Program-made: the position numbers and the translations under genes
The notes under the pieces: generated by a model
Told to the model about the DNA's origin: nothing
The model's input: only the letters and a program-made list of their open reading frames with translations
Databases searched by the model: none
Shown here: positions 57,470-64,000 of the stretch, piece by piece
Position numbering within the stretch: the first letter of the stretch is position 1
Layout of the letters: each line of letters starts with the position of its first letter
Assembly (NCBI RefSeq): GCF_001411555.2
Contig: NC_049909.1
Coordinates: forward strand, 6,269,485-6,333,484
DNA length: 64,000 nucleotides
Reading direction: 5' to 3'
From: Juglans regia
Taxonomy: Eukaryota > Streptophyta > Magnoliopsida > Fagales > Juglandaceae

Positions 57470-57862
57470 TCAATGTTTTGAATACCGTACCGGAAGCTGT
57501 ACCGGTCAAGACACTGGAACGAAATATTTCAGTACCGATTTTATGTATCGTTTTGGGATAGTCGATATATGAATAAATTATATATATAAATTATATTCCA
57601 AAATAATAGTCTATATATGAATAAATTATATATAAATACATATATATAAATTATAAATAGCCTAATCTGAATTGGTTGTCAAAAAATAAACTTGTAGTTT
57701 GAAAAAATAAAAAAAAGAATGGAAGGCCGAAATATCGGCTAGTACCGGTTGAAATATAGGCCAGTACAGGCTGAAATTGAGGCCTGTACGAAACGTATGG
57801 GGTACCTGTACCAGCCCAGCGGCCGGTAAGAAAGATTTCGACCGTACCGGCCAGTACGGTAC
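57470..57862. repeat. GTACCGG-rich repeat with inverted ends
   Basis: Multiple GTACCGGT/CCAGTAC/GGCCGAAAT motifs. The left edge TTTTGAATACCGTACCGG and the right edge CCAGTACGGTACAAAATTG are roughly inverted, suggesting a noncoding transposon. The centre is AT-rich. Confidence 0.5.
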
Positions 57863-57924
57863 AAAATTGAAAATAATGCTTAATATTGTATATTCATCTT
57901 AATTAGTTGACTAATTGCCTATTG

Positions 57925-58215
57925 ATCATAAAATTGTGAAATCTCCAATTATTCTCCCAAAAACTTAAGCTGGTGGAAAGTTATAGATTTTATTTTATCT
58001 TAACACTCTCTCTTACGTGTAGACTAGACTCCTCATCAATGGATGTCCTAACACATGAAATATTTAATTAAATGGGATAGAGTATAGAGTCAAAGTTTGA
58101 ACTTAAGATCTTTGTTTTGATACCATGTGAAATCATCAATTGTCCAAAAAAAGTCTCAAAAACTTAAGCTGATAGAAATATATAGATTTTATTATTTATT
58201 TTATATCTTAATAAT
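57925..58215. repeat. Partial direct duplication (ACTTAAGCTG blocks)
   Basis: AAAAACTTAAGCTGGTGGAA followed by a TATAGATTTTATTTTATCTT stretch (about 57958-58005) recurs with changes near 58158-58210, with TGATACCATGTGAAATCATC between. This is a common dispersed motif in plant genomes; noncoding. Confidence 0.5.
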
Positions 58216-59596
58216 AACTTCTTGTTTGGTTATAGTTTTAGACCACTGTTTCCTATTCTTTGAAACATGATTTCAATAACAAAAGTTGCACAACGCCTCA
58301 AAATCCCAAAAATTTGAACATTCAAAACCATTTCTCAAATAATGTTTTTTTTTATTATATATTAAAACTCATTAAATTGACCTGAAAGATAACAGTGGGA
58401 GGAGATCTTCCTTGTCATTGTGTGCACTAGAAGAGAATCTCTTAACCTTGGTGTGAGCTCGATTAGATGGAGGATCTGATCATGAATGGGGATGAGATTC
58501 CCCTCTCCGGAGATCATCACCTCATATGTGAGGCGTAGATGATGAGGGGCACCATGCATGATCATGGCCAAATTACATTTATTTTTTTGTCGTTTCCTCA
58601 TTCCTATTGGCTTTCTTTCTTCATTTCTCCCTCTTTTCGTAACAATTTCTTGAGCAGATAACAAGTTTTCAACCAAATCAAGGAGTGGTTAGATATATAT
58701 GATATTTATTAGTTGGGTCGATATCAAGATCTTTGAATTTGGAAAAAAAAAAAAAAACACTAACAAAGCACTAGCTAGCATGCTACAATTAAAGTTCATC
58801 ATGGACTCTATAAGCAGCATTCGATTAAACTAACCAATTCAAGGATAAGCGCCATTAATTTGAATTCTTCAATATATTATTTTAGCTATACCATGCATGC
58901 ATCTATATATATAACTAATTAACTATAGCTAGTTTATAACACACGTAAGTACTGCATGCGCATGTGGAACTGATAAATTAAATACATTGCATGCATCCTT
59001 GTTTGAAACTAGTTTTGGCTATATATGTACATATTTGACTAACTTTCACTCAAATTTGCACAGCGCGCGGCAGCTTGATCAAGCTAGAGACCGGATTACT
59101 TTACATATAATTTCAAGCGATTAATTAATTATTATTAACCCCAAGTGGGTAATTAATTATAAATTAAAGTTGAGAGAGGTCGAAGAGTTCTATACGTACA
59201 AGTACTAAATCTTTCAAGTTTCAAAAGCTAGCTGTAATTAATTAATAATATTCTAAAATATGTGTTAGATCAATTAATTAAGTACTTTGTAATCCAATAA
59301 TCTTAGCTAGCTACATATCATGTATATATTACGTACCTCTAGCTCTTTCATGATGATGACATGTTTGTTGAACATGTCAAGATTCAGAATTCGTATAACG
59401 TCCCTAACCCCTCATTTTGCATATATATAATATATATATATATATATTATATATAATAATTAGAATATTTCGAAGTTGCACAAAATTATATTTTATTTGC
59501 CTTTTCAGCAGTACTTATCCTTCTTTGATTTTACATGAGTAGTACTGATCATGCTATCTTTTTCTACTTTTTTTTTTCTTAAATTTATTCCCCAAG
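58216..59596. other. Intergenic DNA, no gene supported
   Basis: A 104-codon minus-strand ORF (58362-58676) shows no family resemblance or gene context. The hairpin GACATGTT-TGTTG-AACATGTC lies near 59358-59378. Confidence 0.5.
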
Positions 59597-59611
59597 TTTG
59601 AATAAGCTATT

Positions 59612-59885
59612 AGTCCCCCCTTCGCGTTGACGGGGTTGTTATTTGGATACCCTACCCTGCTTAGATGGAGTATGAGGTTTTGTAATCTCTGTCGTGGACA
59701 TATGTGGTATTTTCTCTAAAGATCTAGGTCTTTAGAGATTTACTGTCTGGACTAGACCATGTCAGTCACGAAAGTGTACTGGAAAAATATTAACGATTGT
59801 AATTGATTAATTTGTTTTTTAAATCAATTTTGTAAGTCCTCTCTTAATGAAGGTTAACACCCGTTTCCTCAAAAAAAAAAAAAAT
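59612..59885 (+). mobile_element. Short poly(A) retroposon with 15-bp target duplication
   Basis: The exact direct repeat TTTGAATAAGCTATT occurs at 59597-59611 and 59886-59900. The insert starts AGTCCCCCCTTCGCG and ends in a run of about 14 A after CGTTTCCTC. This is the signature of LINE-driven insertion: a 5'-truncated LINE 3' UTR or a SINE-like unit. It does not match the 3' ends of the two LINEs in the window, and I see no RNA polymerase III A/B boxes. Confidence 0.8.
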
Positions 59886-59900
59886 TTTGAATAAGCTATT

Positions 59901-60699
59901 GAAATACAATCTACATTGAATTTAAATATTCGTTCTTTCTTTTATTTATAATCTTGTTTACTTGCAATTAATTTTAACGTAAAAATAAAATGTCTTTATA
60001 AAATGAAACAACAAATAGTACAACTATATATAGCTATTGAGCAAAAAAAAAAATGTCTTCATATGATATAACATGACTTTAATTAAGTGCATGTTTGAGA
60101 TTCCAACGAAAAATATAGCTTATAATTTTAAGACTTATAAGTTATAGCTTATAGGTTAAGTAATAAATTCTATTATTAAAATGTTATTTACTGTTTGATA
60201 ACCATATGTTTAAAGCACTTTTAAACATATTATATACATTTGTTTGAGAAAAAAAAATGCCGCCTTCATCAAATCATCATGTGCAACATAAAGATCATGA
60301 GATTTCCTTTAATTTTAACTAAGAATGCATTTTAACCCAATGTGCATTTTCTTAATATCTGACAAGACAAGCTCAAAACTTGCATGGGATCGGAAATATC
60401 GGAGTACTATTAATTCGGCTTTACTTTCGATATATTTATCTTTTACAGTTTTATTTCATTTTGTTTTTCTATTATGCATGCAATTTGTGCCGTAAACTCC
60501 GCACGCACTCTATTTTTTATTTAATGCAAATCTTCTAATAAGAAAAAGAAAAAGAAAAAGAAAAAGAAAATCAATGGATGTCTCATTACTTTTATGATTT
60601 AAGAATCTTGAAAGAAAAATTAACAAATCATATACATGTATGTATATATGCATGCATGCATGCTATATGTATTTATGTATGTGTACATGTATGTTGTCA
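59901..60699. other. Intergenic DNA with an (AAAAAG)n run
   Basis: AT-rich. A GAAAAA/AAAAAG microsatellite lies at about 60538-60570, and an alternating ATGCATGC/GTATGT tract at about 60635-60690. No gene. Confidence 0.6.
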
Positions 60700-60912
60700 T
60701 ATGCAGGAGGGCCAATCTTGTTATTGCATGTCAATATATATGAGGAATTTAAGCCGAACCTCGCTATCGACTGTTCAGAACCTCATATCCATTTAAGATG
60801 TCTACATCCCGGTCCACATGTATTCGCGGTAAATTTTGGATTTAGGACAGTGCCGCCACTCTGCTCATCAACCAATATCACACTGCCACTTGGCTGCTTT
60901 CGGCTTTTTTAA
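60700..60912 (+). pseudogene. S-protein homologue (SPH/S1-like) fragment
   Basis: The frame reads LLLHVNIYEEFKPNLAIDC, then LHPGPHVFAVNFGF, TVPPLCSSTN and ends FRLF-stop at 60910-60912. The spacing of INIYNxFxxxLxxxC, LxPG, a hydrophobic FxF strand and TT..FCS fits the small secreted S1 self-incompatibility-like family. Such genes usually have no introns and encode about 130 residues with a signal peptide. Here the N-terminal signal is replaced by a low-complexity ATGCATGC tract, and the usual W/D-rich end is missing. I therefore call a fragment; a CAG just before it might be a splice acceptor instead. Confidence 0.4.
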
Positions 60913-62369
60913 AATTTAGACTAACTAAATTTTTTAATGGGATAATTTAATCAAGACCGAAAGGGTTTGACTATTTACAGAAATGTTAATATATCGGCTG
61001 AATTTATTTTCACACTTTGATCTTATATGTATTTATTTTAATTTATAATTAAAAAAATAATTTTTAATATATTAATATATTTTTTTAATAATAGTGATCA
61101 TTGCTAGACGGTAATCTAATATTACTCTACCCTCCATTGTGTGTGGGGCCCTGTTTCACTCGTTCAGACATGCAGGCATATTTTAGATGGACATATATAC
61201 GTGGCATATGACTTTTTTAACTTGGAAAATGTTTATTTTTTTAAATAAATAAATAAATAAATAAAATTTATTGCCTAACTTTGAGTTGTCATTAAGGTGA
61301 GACCGAGGATCAAAATCAATATCTTTTTAAATTTCAGAAGATTGTACGTGGCACTTTTGCAATTACATTGCTATTTATTTTTCTTTTGGATAATTTGCCA
61401 CCATTTTATTCTTCTTCATCTTTTTTAAATATTTTAGTGGTTGACTTCGATGTAATCATGTTTGAGAACTTTTTTTTTTTTATTATTAAAAAAAACTGTC
61501 CTTTTATCGTCTTTAATTGTTTGGTTCGGATGAAGAATTCTTATATTTTTTTACTTTTTTTTTTTTTTTGTCATAAAAAGCTCTTTTCAAGCCCGATTTG
61601 GTTTGCCAGATAACTATATAGCTCATCTGGTTTGTATAGATGAGATAATTTTATCTATCTAAATAGTTAATTTTATATTTCTATTTCATCTCTAAGTTTT
61701 CAAACTCATTTCATTATTTTCTGACATAAACAGTAAAAAAAATCTCATACAGTAAAAAAAAATTCATTTGTAATTAAAATAGAATAATCAATAAGTCATT
61801 ATTAGAATAATATATTTTCACAAAGAAATTGATAATTTTGTGAGTATTGAATAAAAATGCTTTTTGGGATTTTACTATAAAATTAGAAATTAATAAATTA
61901 TTTAAAACAAATCTACAACATAATTCATATACTTATTTATTACAATAATCAAAATTGTTATAATTTATAATTAGAATAAAAAATGACAAATTTATTATAT
62001 ATAGAAAAATAAATAGATAAAAATATCTTTTACAAAAAAGAAATTATAAATTTTGGCCAATAACTTCCTAATATATTTTGGGATTTAAATTTATTTATGA
62101 TAGATTTTTTAATTACTCATAAATATTATTTTTTATTAATATATTCATAACTTTTACTTAATCATTGATGGGACCCACCCCTTTATCAAAGAGTGCTTCT
62201 ACACCCATGCATGGGGGATCCCGCCCAGTGTGTTTTTTTTTTTTGCTTTTTTTTTTTTCATGTGCTTTTTATCTTTTTTAATTATTTTTTTTAAATTCAC
62301 AACATCAATAAAAAATATTTACTTAATCATTAAGTAAAAAAAAACTAGTCGGGATCCCAGTTGGGAATA
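60913..62369. other. AT-rich intergenic DNA
   Basis: No gene. 61615-61700 resembles the TCTCATCTCA family. GGGATCCCG occurs at about 62215 and again near 62350 around a T-rich, TTACTTAATCATTAAGTAAA core, possibly a MITE with unresolved borders. Confidence 0.5.
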
Positions 62370-62560
62370 CCCAGTTGTAGTTTTAGTATTTTTCTTTATC
62401 AAATCCTAAAAAGTCAAAATTATCTCATCTCATCTCACTATCTAAACATACACTTTTTTACAAACTATCTCATCTCATTTTAACTTAAAAAATCTCACTA
62501 CTATTTAAAATATCTCATCTTATCTCATCTGAACTGTATATCAAAACCGGACCTAAATCT
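62370..62560. mobile_element. TCTCATCTCA-family element
   Basis: Repeated ATCTCATCTCA blocks at about 62420, 62465 and 62515, with CTATCTAAACATACAC and a final CTCATCTGAAC. It is a short copy of the dispersed family also seen at 15528, 47515 and 48893. Confidence 0.55.
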
Positions 62561-62814
62561 TTAAAAATAATGAAACCTAAGTTAATAAATATTCAATTTG
62601 TTATGACACATGCACCAAGAACTTGAAAAAGTAAATATTAATAAATTTTATGTCATAATTCGAGAATTTGAAGAGATCTTGATCAATAACTAAAGCTAAT
62701 TTGAATTGCTTTAATTCAAATGCTTGAAACACCAGATTGGTTATTTTATGGAGCATAAAAATTTGCACTAATGGAAACTCAAACTTGAGAACGCAATGTT
62801 TTGTGTTCACAACT

Positions 62815-62990
62815 AGGGGTGTTAGGAGTTCGGTCCATACCGGAAAAACCGACTGGATAGGACCGGACTGAAGTTGAAACCAGTTGGTCTTAGTCCCACA
62901 AATTGTGGACCAAAAAAATTTGATCCAATCTCGAGGTCTATAAATTTTGGACTGGACTGGACTGAACCGGACCGGATCGAACTCCTATAT
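62815..62990. repeat. GGACCGGAC-type repeat with inverted ends
   Basis: The left edge TGTTAGGAGTTCGGTCC and the right edge GGACCGGATCGAACTCC are inverted, with CTGGACTGGACTGAACCGG inside. Noncoding; probably a small transposon. Similar CCGGTTTT/GATTCGGTCC runs lie at 48060-48230. Confidence 0.5.
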
Positions 62991-63211
62991 ATATTTTAAA
63001 AATATATTTAATAATTTAATATATTATTTTTATATGGTAATTATACAAGTTAATGATGTAATTTTTATCTAATTTATTGTCATTAACCATATAAAATAAA
63101 AAATAATATATGCTATCAATTAATGATAAATAATAAATCATGTGATAATTTATATAATTATATGTAAATAGTTAATACATCATACATTCATACATACTCT
63201 ACTAGGATTTT

Positions 63212-64000
63212 GAGTTATTCGAGGCACTCAGTCCAGTGTTTTCAAGATCACAGTGTGGAATGTCCGAATTAGGTTAGTGAAGTTTTATTTGGATACTTGG
63301 CAAAATCTTAGCCACATTTGGTGAATAGTATTGGATACTTAGCACTAAGAAGAACCATGAGATGGAAATGTGAAGGAAAATCAAGTTTTGTGATCATGCA
63401 ACCTAAGCCAAATACTATTCCATCCAACAATCTAATTTGTGTCAAACCAAATAAGGTTTCGACCCTAGGAAAATTTCAAATACTAGGAATCCAATTGAAA
63501 CTCCAAATTCTTGGTGAAAACCAAAACGCCAAATGTTTTTCCCAAACTCCAAATGTTCTCCTCAAAACCCTAATTATAACCGGTTGTAGTTTAGTGTTTA
63601 ATCACTTGATTAAATCACTTCCACATGCTATTAACAACTTAAATTCATGTCATTACATCCTTAATTCTTTTATACCTTTGTAATTTTATTGGGCCAAGAA
63701 AAATTGAATTTGGGTTTGTTAGAAATCCAAACCCCAACCATACCCCATTGAAACCCCAAATGAAGGCCCATTCGATTAAGGTCCCATTAAGGCCAACGGC
63801 CCAACAAAATTTCACCACCAATGCAAGGTTTGTGGAGGAAGTTTTCCCCTACCATGAGTGTCGTTTCATTGCCCAAGTCAGCCCCAAATAGTGTTTGATG
63901 GGAAGGCCAAAAGCCACCTCACCACCTCTCTCTCACTCAGCAGCAGCAAGCTGAAAACTGGTTATGGCACCTGGTTTTGCTTATGGTATTGGCTAATATC
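63212..64000 (+). repeat. Second-family long LTR, third copy, cut by the window end
   Basis: It shares CACAGTGTGGAATGTCC, AGTTTTATTTGGA, CTTAGCCACA and TTTAATCACTTGATTAAATC with 27040-27650 and 23570-24200. Its 5' end is missing or diverged before 63212, and it runs off the window. It is noncoding. Confidence 0.7.

Noticed and set aside
58362..58676. 104-codon minus-strand ORF
   Set aside because: No motif, no promoter or repeat context, and not long enough to exceed chance clearly.
1..64000. tRNA, rRNA or CRISPR loci
   Set aside because: I saw no cloverleaf with A and B boxes, no rRNA-like block and no spacer-repeat array. All regular repeats fit LTR arrays or microsatellites.

Overview
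The window looks like nuclear DNA of a woody dicot. It is AT-rich, has GT-AG introns and carries two recognisable plant host genes in a sea of transposable elements. A dispersed element family with TCTCATCTCA-type ends, which I associate with Fagales such as walnut, hickory and oak, makes that order a reasonable guess. The sequence alone does not prove it. A 100-N assembly gap lies at 15616-15715.

Host genes. (1) A wall-associated receptor-like kinase (WAK/WAKL) on + at 7836-11618: three exons, 766 residues, all catalytic motifs intact, preceded by partial duplications of its own promoter and signal-peptide region. (2) A NAC transcription factor of the NAC100/NAC092 type on - at 51102-52332: three exons, 356 residues, with a miR164-complementary site in its last exon. 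A small fragment at 60700-60912 resembles the S-protein homologue (self-incompatibility S1) family.

Transposon layers. 1-3541 is the 3' end of a Ty3/gypsy element whose LTR runs TGTAACACCC...GGGGCGTTACA; it sits in a decayed Tat/Ogre-type gag on - (3560-4819). 15716-23521 is a nearly complete sister copy with two LTRs of about 2.8 kb, a primer binding site, one intact gag ORF and no pol, so it is a non-autonomous element. It lies in an older long LTR of a second family, and that LTR also received a complete 4.4-kb solo LTR of the same family at 26608-31023. Further long LTR-like blocks occupy 32205-34316, 39734-43217 and 63212-64000. Two degenerate LINEs (11873-15092 and about 35110-39186), a short poly(A) retroposon (59612-59885), a gypsy protease fragment, a plant-transposon ORF split by an LTR, CACTA-type ends and several MITEs fill most of the rest.

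The most informative structures are: the LINE next to the WAK gene, whose target duplication contains the likely original poly(A) signal; the gag-only gypsy element with a variable 30-bp tandem array inside a candidate LTR intron; nested solo LTRs that show more sequence is missing at the gap than 100 bases; a MITE family with exact 8-bp target duplications at both copies; and the degraded 5' relics upstream of the WAK gene. From 43.9 to 51.1 kb and from 52.8 to 63.2 kb the window is mostly AT-rich intergenic DNA.
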